NCBI RefSeq assembly: GCF_002270055.1 | Contig: NZ_NIBG01000010.1 | Location: forward strand, 30,989 to 94,988 | Length of the DNA stretch: 64,000 nucleotides | Origin: Anaeromicrobium sediminis | Lineage (GTDB): Bacteria; Bacillota; Clostridia; Peptostreptococcales; Thermotaleaceae | Reading direction: 5' to 3' | Shown: piece after piece, positions 28,323 to 36,504 of the stretch | How the letters are laid out: the number at the start of each line of letters is the position of its first letter | Position numbering within the stretch: the stretch's first letter is position 1 | Program-made: the position numbers and the translations under genes | Notes under the pieces: model-generated | Told to the model about the DNA's origin: nothing | Seen by the model: only the letters and a program-made list of their open reading frames with translations | Database searches by the model: none

Positions 28323-29330
28323 TTAAAAAAGTTCTGATAACTTAACTGTCCTTTTTTCCTTCATGGATTTATAAGCTGCCATTCCTATTAATACAGGTTG
28401 TAATCCATCTATACCCACTACAGGTGGGGTTTTATCCTCCGCTAAGGCATTTACAAAGGATTTAAACTCTTGAACGTAAGAATCATAATATCTCTCCAAG
28501 AAGAAAAATAGAGGTTTATCAGTGGATACATTTTCATCTGTACTAAGTCTTACTGTGTCAGGATAGTCATTATTAGCTACAGCACAACCCTTTGATCCAA
28601 ATACCTCCACCCTTTGGTCATATCCATAAACAGCTTGCCTGCTATTATCAATTATTCCTATGGCTCCATTTTCAAATTTAAGGGTAATTACAGCCGTATC
28701 TATATCTCCTGCTTCTCCTATCTTTTCATCTACTAATACAGTTCCCACAGCATGCACTTCCTCTACTTCACTACCTGATAAATAGCGTGCCATATCAAAA
28801 TCATGTATAGTCATGTCAAAGAATAGTCCACCAGATACTTTAATATACTCAATTGGAGGAGGAGCTGGGTCCCTTGAAGTGATTTTTACAATATGTACAT
28901 CTCCAACCTTATTTCCGTCTACTAATTCTCTTACCCTTCTAAAATTGTGATCAAATCTTCTATTAAATCCAATTTGTAATTTTACACCTGCATCTTCCAC
29001 AGCCTTGAGGGCTTCTTTTATTTTGTCTATGTTAAAATCTATAGGTTTTTCACAGAATATGTCCTTCCCTGCCTTAGCAGACTCTATTATTAAATCAGCA
29101 TGAGTATCTGTAGATGACGCTATAATTACACCTTTAATTTCATCATCCTTAAGTATTTCCTTATAGTCTTTAGTAACATTTTCAATAGCAAGTGAACTTG
29201 CCCACTCTATAGTTTTTTCATCTGCATATACCTCTGCCACTGTTTTTATCTCTGCCTTTGGCACATGATAAGTTATTATTTCACCATGAAGTCTTCCTAT
29301 TCTTCCTGCACCTATTAGTCCAAGTTTCAT
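28323..29330 (-). CDS. iolG: Inositol 2-dehydrogenase-like oxidoreductase (Gfo/Idh/MocA family)
   Basis: NAD-dependent dehydrogenase, probably oxidising myo-inositol or a related sugar alcohol. The 335-residue product has an N-terminal Rossmann motif GLIGAGRIGRLHGE, the family motif CEKPID, and the catalytic-domain segment GGLFFDMTIHDFDMARYL with the conserved Asp-His pair. This pattern is closest to IolG. The operon carries an ABC transporter of the ribose/inositol type and an isomerase, which supports a polyol or sugar catabolic role, but the exact substrate is inferred. Confidence 0.85.
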   Translation of the reverse strand: MKLGLIGAGRIGRLHGEIITYHVPKAEIKTVAEVYADEKTIEWASSLAIENVTKDYKEILKDDEIKGVIIASSTDTHADLIIESAKAGKDIFCEKPIDFNIDKIKEALKAVEDAGVKLQIGFNRRFDHNFRRVRELVDGNKVGDVHIVKITSRDPAPPPIEYIKVSGGLFFDMTIHDFDMARYLSGSEVEEVHAVGTVLVDEKIGEAGDIDTAVITLKFENGAIGIIDNSRQAVYGYDQRVEVFGSKGCAVANNDYPDTVRLSTDENVSTDKPLFFFLERYYDSYVQEFKSFVNALAEDKTPPVVGIDGLQPVLIGMAAYKSMKEKRTVKLSELF

Positions 29331-29364
29331 AATCTATACCACCTTTCATTAAATTCTGTATTAA

Positions 29365-29394
29365 GGGTGTCTTAAGATTAGTCTCAAGACACCC
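29365..29394 (-). other. Intercistronic stem-loop after the binding-protein gene
   Basis: GGGTGTCTT / AAGACACCC stem with no T-run. This position, just after a periplasmic binding-protein gene, is typical of stem-loops that stabilise the upstream mRNA. Confidence 0.5.
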
Positions 29395-29430
29395 CCTTTA
29401 GGGAATTTTCTATGTATTTCCGTAATTTGC

Positions 29431-30393
29431 TTATTTTAAATATTCATTTACATTTTCTTCTGTTATTAAATCTGTTCCTGTATCAACTACCTTAGGAACA
29501 TCTTCTTCATTAATATGTTTAACTGCATTTTTAACAGCTTCATATCCCATATTATATGGACTTTGAGCAACTACAGAGTCCATCTTCCCGTCTTTTATTG
29601 CATTTAGTACATCTGTCTGAGTGTCAAAGGCTATTATCTTTATATCTCCAAGTTTCCCCTTTGCATCAATAGCCTCCATGGCACCTAATCCCATTAAAGC
29701 ATTTGTACAAAATACTGCTTTTAAATCTGGATTTGATTGAAGTATATTTTCCATAACTGTCATAGCTAGGGCAGATTCACTATTAGCTGGTTGTTCTGCC
29801 ACTAATTCTATATTAGTTCCCTTTAAAGCTTCTTTAAATCCAGCATTTCTATCTCTGTGCGTTTGTTGACCAGGAACACCTGTTATTAAGGCAACCTTAC
29901 CTTCTCCACCAATTATTTCAACGATTCTTTCACCAGCCATCTTTCCGCCTAGAGTATTGTTTGTACCTACAAATGCTACCACATTAGCATCTGCATTTGT
30001 ATCAACTGTTAATACGGGTATTCCATTAGAATTTGCTTCCTCAATGAAAGGAACTATCCCTTCAGAATCGCAAGGTGCTACTGCCAGAGCATCTACCTTT
30101 TGTTGAATCAAGTCTTCAATTATTCTAAATTGTTGTTCCACATTCGACTCTTTGTCTGGTGCTAATACAACTACATCAACTCCCGTTTCTGCTGCTGCAT
30201 CTTCTGCTCCCTTTTTAACAGTTAGCCAGTGCTCACTATCAAGGGCCTTTACTACTACTCCTATCTTTGACTTTTTCTCCACATCATTGGAAGTCTCTTG
30301 AGTTTGTGTTTCCTTTGCACCACATCCCACTACCAATGTTACCATCATAGCAATGACGAGCATAAGAGCCATAATTTTTTTTAGTTTTTTCAT
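29431..30393 (-). CDS. Sugar ABC transporter substrate-binding lipoprotein (RbsB-like)
   Basis: Captures a sugar or polyol outside the cell for the RbsAC-like importer. The 320-residue product has a lipoprotein signal peptide with lipobox LVVGC and the modified Cys at residue 24. A periplasmic-binding type 1 domain follows (KIGVVVKALDSEHWLTVKKG ... VDALAVAPCDSEGIVPFIEE). Ribose, galactose and inositol binders share this fold, so specificity is uncertain; iolG downstream favours inositol. ATG 30393 follows GGGAGGA. It lies 13 bases after the permease gene. Confidence 0.93.
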   Translation of the reverse strand: MKKLKKIMALMLVIAMMVTLVVGCGAKETQTQETSNDVEKKSKIGVVVKALDSEHWLTVKKGAEDAAAETGVDVVVLAPDKESNVEQQFRIIEDLIQQKVDALAVAPCDSEGIVPFIEEANSNGIPVLTVDTNADANVVAFVGTNNTLGGKMAGERIVEIIGGEGKVALITGVPGQQTHRDRNAGFKEALKGTNIELVAEQPANSESALAMTVMENILQSNPDLKAVFCTNALMGLGAMEAIDAKGKLGDIKIIAFDTQTDVLNAIKDGKMDSVVAQSPYNMGYEAVKNAVKHINEEDVPKVVDTGTDLITEENVNEYLK

Positions 30394-30406
30394 TTTTCAT
30401 CCTCCC

Positions 30407-31363
30407 TTATTTTTTATTTTGCAACTTGTCAATGGCAACTGCTCCTATAACAACACATCCTATAACAACCTGTTGCCAAAATGAAGACACATTAAGAAGA
30501 TTTAAACCATTTCTTAAGACACCAATTATTAAAGCACCTAGTAAAGTACCTTGTGCTGTTCCTTCTCCTCCTGAGAGACTAACCCCTCCAATAACAGCTG
30601 CAGCAATGGCATCAAGTTCATATCCTAATCCTGCTATTGGTTGAGCCGAATTCAATCTAGCCGTCAGTATTATTCCAGCTAGTCCAGCCATAGTTCCACA
30701 CCAAGTATACACTAAAAGTTTTGTTCTTTTTACATTTATCCCTGAAAGTCTTGTAGCTTCTTCATTTCCTCCTATGGCATATACATATCTCCCGAATTTT
30801 GTATATTTGAGTAAAATATAGGCTATTACAAAGACTATAAGAGTTATAAGAACCGGTACTGGCATACCCATAAACTTACCTCTGCCTAAAATTCTTAAAG
30901 ATTTAGGCATTCCAGATATGGGATATCCCTTAGTGATAACTAAGGACATTCCCCTTGCTATACTCATCATTCCTAAAGTTACTATAAATGGTGCCAAGTC
31001 TAATTTTGTAATTAAAAATCCATTCATTGCTCCTGCTAAAGTTCCTATTAATAATCCCAGTAACACTGCTGGAATAAGGTCTATACCGTTGCTAATGGCT
31101 AAACCCATAGATACAGAAGATAAGGCCAATATGGAGCCTACAGATAAGTCAATGCCTGATGTTATTATGGCAAAAGTTATACCAAATGCCAAAATGGCAT
31201 TTATTGATGACTGTAGTGCAATATTTAAAGCATTACTTAAAGTTAGAAAATACGGTGACATGAAACTTAAAAATATACACATTATTAGTAACCCTAGTAA
31301 TGTACCTGCCGTCCTTAAGAATCCCTTAATTTGAAAGGATTTTTTATTTGTAATTGCTTCCAT
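30407..31363 (-). CDS. Sugar ABC transporter permease (RbsC-like)
   Basis: Membrane channel of the importer, 318 residues, with eight or more hydrophobic segments and the family signature around GGVSLSGGEGTAQGTLLGALIIGVL, split here as AAVIGGVSLSGGEGT and GTLLGALIIG. The segment SGIDLSVGSILALSS is typical of the RbsC/XylH/AraH family. ATG 31363 follows AAGGGGGA. It lies between the ATPase and binding-protein genes. The order rbsA-rbsC-rbsB is standard for this transporter class. Confidence 0.94.
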   Translation of the reverse strand: MEAITNKKSFQIKGFLRTAGTLLGLLIMCIFLSFMSPYFLTLSNALNIALQSSINAILAFGITFAIITSGIDLSVGSILALSSVSMGLAISNGIDLIPAVLLGLLIGTLAGAMNGFLITKLDLAPFIVTLGMMSIARGMSLVITKGYPISGMPKSLRILGRGKFMGMPVPVLITLIVFVIAYILLKYTKFGRYVYAIGGNEEATRLSGINVKRTKLLVYTWCGTMAGLAGIILTARLNSAQPIAGLGYELDAIAAAVIGGVSLSGGEGTAQGTLLGALIIGVLRNGLNLLNVSSFWQQVVIGCVVIGAVAIDKLQNKK

Positions 31364-31427
31364 TTTAATCCCCCTTAAAGTTATACTCCAATTTTTCTGT
31401 TATGGCTTTATTATGTTAAATTAATAC

Positions 31428-32936
31428 TTAAGCTAGGCTATTCACTTCATTTAATGTTCCTGTAGCATACTTGAGTATTTTGTCTTGGGTAGCTTCACCT
31501 CGATCTAACTCACCTGTTATATGCCCTTCATGCATCACATATATACGATCACTCATTCCAAGTATTTCCGGTAATTCTGAAGAAATCATAATAATAGCCA
31601 CACCCTGTGATACTAATTCATTCATAAGTTTATATATTTCAACCTTTGCCCCCACATCAATTCCCCTAGTTGGTTCATCAAATATGAGTATCTTGCAATT
31701 TCTGTTAAGCCATTTTGCTAAAACTACCTTTTGTTGGTTTCCTCCACTTAAAAACTTTACCTTTTGACTTATGGTAGGTGTTTTAACCTTTAAATCTTCC
31801 ACATACTTATGACAAATGTTTTTTTCATCATTTAGGTTTATCAGTTTAAATTTGTTTAACACCTTATCTAGGTTAGTTAAACTAATATTATCTCTAACGG
31901 ACAACTCTAAAACCAACCCCTGATTTTTTCTGTCTTCTGTTAAAAAACCTATACCTAAGTTGATAGCTTCTCCAGTTTTGTTAATTTGTACCAATTCGTT
32001 TTCTATATAAATTTCTCCATCCTCTATTGGATCTGCTCCAAATACAGCTTTCATAGTTTCTGATCTGCCCGCCCCCATTAAGCCTGCAAAACCTACTATT
32101 TCACCTTTTTTTACATGAAAATCTACACCTTTGACCATTTTTCCTGCTTTTAAATTTTTCACTTCCAGTATGGTTTCACCTTTTTTTACATATTTTTTAG
32201 GAAATTTATCGTTAAGCGTCCTTCCAACCATCATTTCTATCATTTCATCCACCGTCGTATCTTTGACATTCACTGTTCCTATATATTCACCATCTCTCAT
32301 GATAGTTACACGATCACCAATGCGTTTAATCTCCTCTAACCTGTGGGATATATAGACGATTGATACGCCCTGACGTTTCAGGTTTTCTATAGTTTTAAAC
32401 AGCTCATCTATTTCCCGGCTAGTTAAGGCAGCGGTTGGTTCATCCATAACTATAATATCCGCATCCACAGATAGGGCCTTAGCTATTTCTACCATCTGTT
32501 GTTGTGCCACTCCTAAATCTTTAACGTTCATTTTAGGATCTAAGTTAACCCTTAATCCTTCTAATATTTTCTTCGTATCATTTTTCATTTTCTTCCACTG
32601 GACTATTCCACCTTTGACAGGTTCCCTCCCCAAAAAAACGTTTTCCATAATGCTCAAGTGAGGAATTAAGTTAAATTCTTGATAAATTATGCTTACTCCA
32701 CTTAACTGAGCTTCTTTAGGGGTTCTGAATTCCACTTCTTCATCCTTATATATAATTGTCCCTTTATCCTTTTCATATATTCCCGTCAAAATTTTCATTA
32801 AGGTAGATTTACCTGCCCCATTTTCTCCTAGCAAGATATGTACTTCTCCCTTTTTAAGATTTAAGTTTGCCTTATTAAGTGCCTTAACCCCAGGAAAAGA
32901 CTTTTCAATGTTTATCATTTTTAAAACAGAATTCAT
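31428..32936 (-). CDS. Sugar ABC transporter ATP-binding protein (RbsA/MglA-like, two ABC domains)
   Basis: Energises the importer. The 502-residue product contains two fused ABC domains. The first has Walker A GENGAGKSTL, a signature segment LGVAQQQMVEIAKAL and Walker B DIIVMDEPTAAL. The second has the usual degenerate Walker A (GLMGAGRSETM) and a good signature LSGGNQQKVVLAKWL with ILIFDEPTRGID. I choose ATG 32936, eight bases after GGAG; GTG 32945 is possible. It is the first gene of the operon, preceded by a 240-bp leader that contains a separate promoter-terminator unit. Confidence 0.95.
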   Translation of the reverse strand: MNSVLKMINIEKSFPGVKALNKANLNLKKGEVHILLGENGAGKSTLMKILTGIYEKDKGTIIYKDEEVEFRTPKEAQLSGVSIIYQEFNLIPHLSIMENVFLGREPVKGGIVQWKKMKNDTKKILEGLRVNLDPKMNVKDLGVAQQQMVEIAKALSVDADIIVMDEPTAALTSREIDELFKTIENLKRQGVSIVYISHRLEEIKRIGDRVTIMRDGEYIGTVNVKDTTVDEMIEMMVGRTLNDKFPKKYVKKGETILEVKNLKAGKMVKGVDFHVKKGEIVGFAGLMGAGRSETMKAVFGADPIEDGEIYIENELVQINKTGEAINLGIGFLTEDRKNQGLVLELSVRDNISLTNLDKVLNKFKLINLNDEKNICHKYVEDLKVKTPTISQKVKFLSGGNQQKVVLAKWLNRNCKILIFDEPTRGIDVGAKVEIYKLMNELVSQGVAIIMISSELPEILGMSDRIYVMHEGHITGELDRGEATQDKILKYATGTLNEVNSLA

Positions 32937-33089
32937 ATGCCTCACTCCATTATTCTAAATCTTTTTTAACAATACTTAACCACCTCTTCTTCTTTGTAAT
33001 AATTTTCTCATAGACAAGGCACTAGTATAAGGGGGAAAGATTTTAGATAAGGTGTATATTTTTTGGAATTTTCTGTTTATTTTTCGCAA

Positions 33090-33177
33090 TAAAAAACCTA
33101 AAGCTAAAATTAGCTTTAGGTTTTTGGTGATTTTTTGCTATTTCTACCCTGTTTGCTTGAAAACTTTTTGCTTACCG
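33090..33177 (-). ncRNA. Putative small RNA or attenuated leader upstream of the sugar operon
   Basis: A strong promoter (33184-33212) points leftward, and a strong hairpin terminator (33091-33125) lies about 85 bases downstream, with no ORF between. The transcript would be a short RNA or, by read-through, the 5' leader of the rbsA-like gene at 32936. I recognise no known riboswitch in it. Confidence 0.45.
33091..33125 (-). terminator. Strong hairpin terminator in the rbsA leader
   Basis: AAAAACCTAAAGCTA / TAGCTTTAGGTTTTT, a 15-bp perfect stem with a 4-nt loop and T-runs on both strands. Confidence 0.8.
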
Positions 33178-33183
33178 ACATTT

Positions 33184-33212
33184 ATTATATACAAATATTT
33201 ATTATCTTTCAA
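33184..33212 (-). promoter_or_regulatory. Strong housekeeping promoter upstream of the putative leader RNA
   Basis: On the minus strand: TTGAAA at 33207-33212, a 17-bp spacer, and a perfect TATAAT at 33184-33189. Confidence 0.75.
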
Positions 33213-33262
33213 GCGTTTAATTATTTTTTATTATTTTGATTTCATTTTAAATAGTAAAAAAA

Positions 33263-33295
33263 GCATAATAAAGAGTATTAATCTCTTTATTATGC
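33263..33295 (-). terminator. Cold-shock gene terminator
   Basis: GCATAATAAAGAG / CTCTTTATTATGC stem followed by seven T on the minus strand. Confidence 0.85.
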
Positions 33296-33315
33296 CTATT
33301 ATTTTTTAATTTTAA

Positions 33316-33516
33316 TTAAGCTTTAATTACGTTTGCAGCTTGAGGTCCTTTTTGTCCTTCAACTACTTCGAATTCAACTTCTTGACCTTCTTCTAAACTC
33401 TTATATCCATCAGTTTGAATAGCTGAGAAATGTACGAATACATCATCTTCACCTTCTACTGAGATAAATCCAAATCCTTTTTCAGCGTTAAACCATTTTA
33501 CAATACCTTTTTTCAT
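33316..33516 (-). CDS. Cold-shock protein (CspA/CspB family)
   Basis: 66-residue single-domain RNA chaperone. The RNA-binding motifs RNP1 (KGFGFISV) and RNP2 (VFVHFSAI) are intact, and the product begins [18 protein letters not shown], as is usual for Csp proteins. ATG 33516 lies behind GGAGG; the frame extends to 33537 through the ribosome binding site. A promoter at 33673-33701 implies a 5' leader of about 150 nt, as in many csp genes, where the leader folding controls translation with temperature. It is monocistronic, with its own terminator. Confidence 0.96.
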   Translation of the reverse strand: MKKGIVKWFNAEKGFGFISVEGEDDVFVHFSAIQTDGYKSLEEGQEVEFEVVEGQKGPQAANVIKA

Positions 33517-33672
33517 GTTGTTTCCTCCTAAAATCAATAATTAAAAGACGACCCCTATACAAACATCGAAAAGATAACTCAAGAGCCTTTTTCTTGATTC
33601 CGTATTCTTAATCTTTGTTCCTTTGGAAAAGTAACTAGACTTTTCAGTATAGTTAAATCACCCTTCTTGATA

Positions 33673-33701
33673 ACAATACTATAAGTTTACATAGTTGTCA
33701 A
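33673..33701 (-). promoter_or_regulatory. Promoter of the cold-shock gene with long leader
   Basis: On the minus strand: TTGACA at 33696-33701, a 17-bp spacer, TATTGT at 33673-33678. The leader to the csp start is about 150 nt. Confidence 0.7.
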
Positions 33702-33716
33702 CTACTAACAGTAATT

Positions 33717-34523
33717 CTACTTTTCTTTATATTTTAGTATATCTTTTATTATACTATTTCTTAGTTTATCTATTTTTTCAAAATCCACATTAGAAACATA
33801 GAATTCCTCTAATTCATCATGTTTTGCCTTAGCTCCTTCTATACATTTAGTACCTTTATTTAAAAGAGTTTCAATTAATTTAGTATCCTCTTTAATCTTT
33901 CCATTTTCATCCTTTAAAATTTTCTTATCCATATAAATCATAATATCGATTTTCTTAAAGTGACTCTCCTTATATTTAATATGAGAGGTCATGGAAATAT
34001 TTAATTTTGGTATTACAATTGTTTCTATATTCTTTTCATCTAATGGTTCATAGTATACTTCCACATCGTAAGATTTCATTATTGCTTCCTCTACTATTTT
34101 TTCCATGAAATATGACGATTTATTCACACTTTTGCTATTTATATAATATGTTTTATGTTTATTTTCTATTATAGTATTGTAATAATCTATTAAGCCATTA
34201 GGAGTTAATGCACTTCCAAATAAATGTCTAACCTTTCCCATATGACCATTTCCTTTTTTGCCTTTAAATATTTCATTTTTTATAAGTTCAATTTCTTCTA
34301 ATAATTTAAATTCATAAGTAGATTTATCATAAATATATTCTAAGTCGTCTCTTAAGATTTTAGCAGCCTTAAAAAACTTATAGGCTCTTTTAAAGCTTTC
34401 CCCAATAAATTTAGTCATTTTAATAATTTCTTCTTTACTTTTTTCTAAATTATTACGATTCCAAAACTCTCCAAAATTTAAAATTTCGTCATAGGCACCA
34501 GGATATATAGGATCAACAACATG
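33717..34523 (-). pseudogene. C-terminal part of a split P-loop ATPase gene (PRK06851-like)
   Basis: In-frame coding sequence for about 267 residues, open from 34523 (CATGTTGTTGAT) to the stop at 33717; an internal Met at 34418 would give 233 residues. It aligns through its length with residues 97-355 of the intact paralogue at 37592 (ILNFGEFW, FKRAYKFF, HLFGSALTPNGLIDYY, LEEFYVSNVDFEKIDKLR). It lacks the P-loop, which is found on the separate fragment at 49271-49570. No start codon or ribosome binding site precedes the homologous part, so it is probably silent unless the intervening 14.8 kb is removed. The family has no assigned function; the name comes from memory of the motif pattern. Confidence 0.8.
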
Positions 34524-34540
34524 GCCTGATGTGGCATTAA
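34505..34540 (-). other. Putative attachment-site junction, left end of the intervening element
   Basis: The ATPase coding frame (H-V-V-D-P) is joined at CATG (34520-34523) to unrelated sequence (GCCACATCAGGC on the minus strand). The same CATG marks the other junction at 49285-49288. Confidence 0.7.
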
Positions 34541-34586
34541 ACTAATTTTTATTTTCAAAGTAATATTTAACCATTAGTATCATATC

Positions 34587-34950
34587 TTTTTATTAATGCT
34601 TTTTTATTTCTTAAAGTTTCTTTAAGTAAATATTTTTTAAAAAAGTAGTAATTTTAATCAAGCTTCGTGCATATTATTGAAAATGTGAACTGAAAGAGTG
34701 AACTAAATTTTATTAATACTACTTTTATTTCTCAAGATTTTTTCAGCAAATAATTTTTTTAAAAAGTAGTAATTTTAATTAACCTTCGTGCATATTATTG
34801 AAAATGTGAACTAAAAGAGTGAACTAAATTTTATTAATGCATATTTTATTTCTTAAAATTTTCTTAGCAAATAATTTTTTTTTAAAAGTAGTAATTTTAA
34901 TTCATCTTCGTGCATATTATTCAAAATATGAACTAAAAAAGTAAACTAAA
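34587..34950. repeat. Three tandem 121-bp repeats upstream of the PHA operon
   Basis: Three head-to-tail copies starting near 34587, 34708 and 34829, each about 121-122 bp and roughly 85-90% alike by eye. Each copy contains AGTAGTAATTTTAAT, then CTTCGTGCATATTATT, then two GTGAACT-type half-sites 13 bp apart (TGTGAACT and GTGAACTAAA). The last copy ends about 30 bp before the phaJ-like gene and has drifted most in the half-sites. No ORF is present. Confidence 0.9.
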
Positions 34951-34983
34951 AATTTATTTATTATTATAAAGGAGGACACACAA

Positions 34984-35400
34984 TTGATAAAAGACATAAA
35001 ATTTGAGGACATAACCATAGGGCTTAATGATAGCTTAACTAAAACTATTTCAGAAGATGACATTTCCACTTTTGCACAAGTATCAGGTGATTTTAATCCT
35101 ATACATTTAGATGAAAATTTTGCATCTAAAAGTATATTTAAGAAAAAAATCGCCCATGGTATGTTGACTAGTTCTTTAATCTCATCTGTATTAGGCACTA
35201 AATTACCGGGGGCTAATACTCTTTATTTATCTCAAAGCTTAAAGTTTTTAGCACCGGTTTATATTAACGATACTATCACTGCCACCGTTACAGTTATTGA
35301 CAAAAGAGAAGACAAGCGACTTTTAACACTAGAAACTAACATCTTTAAATCAGATGGTACTAAAGTAGTAAGCGGCAGTGCCATAGTAAAAAAAATGTAA
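34984..35400 (+). CDS. phaJ: (R)-specific enoyl-CoA hydratase (PhaJ/MaoC-like)
   Basis: Hydrates trans-2-enoyl-CoA to (R)-3-hydroxyacyl-CoA, the monomer used by PHA synthase. The 138-residue hot-dog-fold product carries the catalytic pattern VSGDFNPIHLDE, with Asp and His of the hydratase 2 motif, and KKIAHGMLTSSLIS. The start is TTG 34984, eight bases after GGAGG. It is followed 20 bases later by phaE and then phaC, all rightward, so the cluster supplies both monomer and polymerase. Three 121-bp repeats lie directly upstream and may be regulatory. Confidence 0.92.
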   Translation: MIKDIKFEDITIGLNDSLTKTISEDDISTFAQVSGDFNPIHLDENFASKSIFKKKIAHGMLTSSLISSVLGTKLPGANTLYLSQSLKFLAPVYINDTITATVTVIDKREDKRLLTLETNIFKSDGTKVVSGSAIVKKM

Positions 35401-35420
35401 AAAAACTAAGGGGGATTCTC

Positions 35421-36476
35421 ATGTATACACAAAAACACTATGAAAATTTTATGGAAAATGTATTTGACTCTCAAAAGAAAATGTTTGATATGTGGAAAAA
35501 CACTGTAGTACCTTGCTCTACGGAAAAAGAAAGTTTAAAAGATCCTAGTTTTATTGACTCTTCTTTAGAAATGATGAATAAGTGGAACGAAGTTAATTCT
35601 AAGTTCTTTGAAAATATAATGGATTTTTCTAAAGAAAATCCTGTTTACAGTACTTATGACAAAATGTTCTCAAGTATGAACTCATACAATACTCTATTTA
35701 ACATGTGGAAAGATTTTCAGGATAAGGCCTTTAACACTAATCCATTTGACATGAATTCTTTCATGGACTCTTGGAAAAAGCAATATTTTGATATGGTAGG
35801 TACTACTTTTTCTCCTGTATTACCACAAAAGGTTCAAAAATTGTATAAAGATAGCATAGATATCTATAAGTCACACATGACTAATGCTAGTAACTTATTT
35901 AAGCCTTGGACTGATAATTCTGCCCCACTTAATGAACTTTACACAAAGACACTTATGGGGGATGCCAATGCCTTTGTAGAGTTTACAAAACTTTTGAAAG
36001 AAAATTATGAAAGTAGCTATGGTAAATTCTTTGACATACCTACTTTAGGTCTTAATCGCAACTATTTTGAAGTAAATTTAAAGAGTATGGAATCTTATAT
36101 TAACTACATTAATACTACAAATGAATTTACTTCTACTTTATATAAAGTAGCCTATGAAACAATGGAGAATATAATCTCTGAATCTTTAAATATGGGTAAA
36201 GAAAATAAAGAACCACAATCTTTTAGAGAATTTTATGAATACTGGTGGAGAAAGAATGAAGAAGCTTATAATAACTTGTTCAATACAGACGATTTTGCTA
36301 AATTATTATCCCATGTAGTAGATTCAGGAGTTAATTTTAAAAAGGATTTTGATAATGTATTAGAACAACAATTTAGTTTTTTACCCTTTCCGTTAAAAAG
36401 TGATTTAAACAGTTTATATAAAACTGTTTATGACTTAAAAAAACAAGTAAGAGACTTATCTAAAAAAATAGATTAA
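35421..36476 (+). CDS. phaE: Class III PHA synthase subunit PhaE
   Basis: Non-catalytic partner required for activity of class III PHA synthases. The 351-residue product is helical, rich in Phe, Trp, Asn and Met, with a repeated pattern of W/F-rich amphipathic segments (MFDMWKNT, LFNMWKDFQDK, FMDSWKKQYFDM). The C-terminal signature LPFPLKSDLNSLYKTVYDLK is followed by KKQVRDL, typical of PhaE. The separate PhaR subunit of Bacillus is shorter, so PhaE is the better fit. ATG 35421 has GGGGGA upstream. It lies between phaJ and phaC. Confidence 0.9.
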   Translation: MYTQKHYENFMENVFDSQKKMFDMWKNTVVPCSTEKESLKDPSFIDSSLEMMNKWNEVNSKFFENIMDFSKENPVYSTYDKMFSSMNSYNTLFNMWKDFQDKAFNTNPFDMNSFMDSWKKQYFDMVGTTFSPVLPQKVQKLYKDSIDIYKSHMTNASNLFKPWTDNSAPLNELYTKTLMGDANAFVEFTKLLKENYESSYGKFFDIPTLGLNRNYFEVNLKSMESYINYINTTNEFTSTLYKVAYETMENIISESLNMGKENKEPQSFREFYEYWWRKNEEAYNNLFNTDDFAKLLSHVVDSGVNFKKDFDNVLEQQFSFLPFPLKSDLNSLYKTVYDLKKQVRDLSKKID

Positions 36477-36504
36477 TAACTTAAGAAAATTAGGAGGTAA
36501 AAAT

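Noticed and set aside
33125..33177. TAGAAATAGCAA similarity to Cas9 guide-RNA scaffold
   Set aside because: The resemblance is to an artificial loop in engineered guides; there is no cas gene or CRISPR array in the window.
34419..34523. Independent gene starting at the Met at 34418
   Set aside because: Clear in-frame homology continues upstream of that Met to 34523, so the Met is internal to a broken gene rather than a true start.
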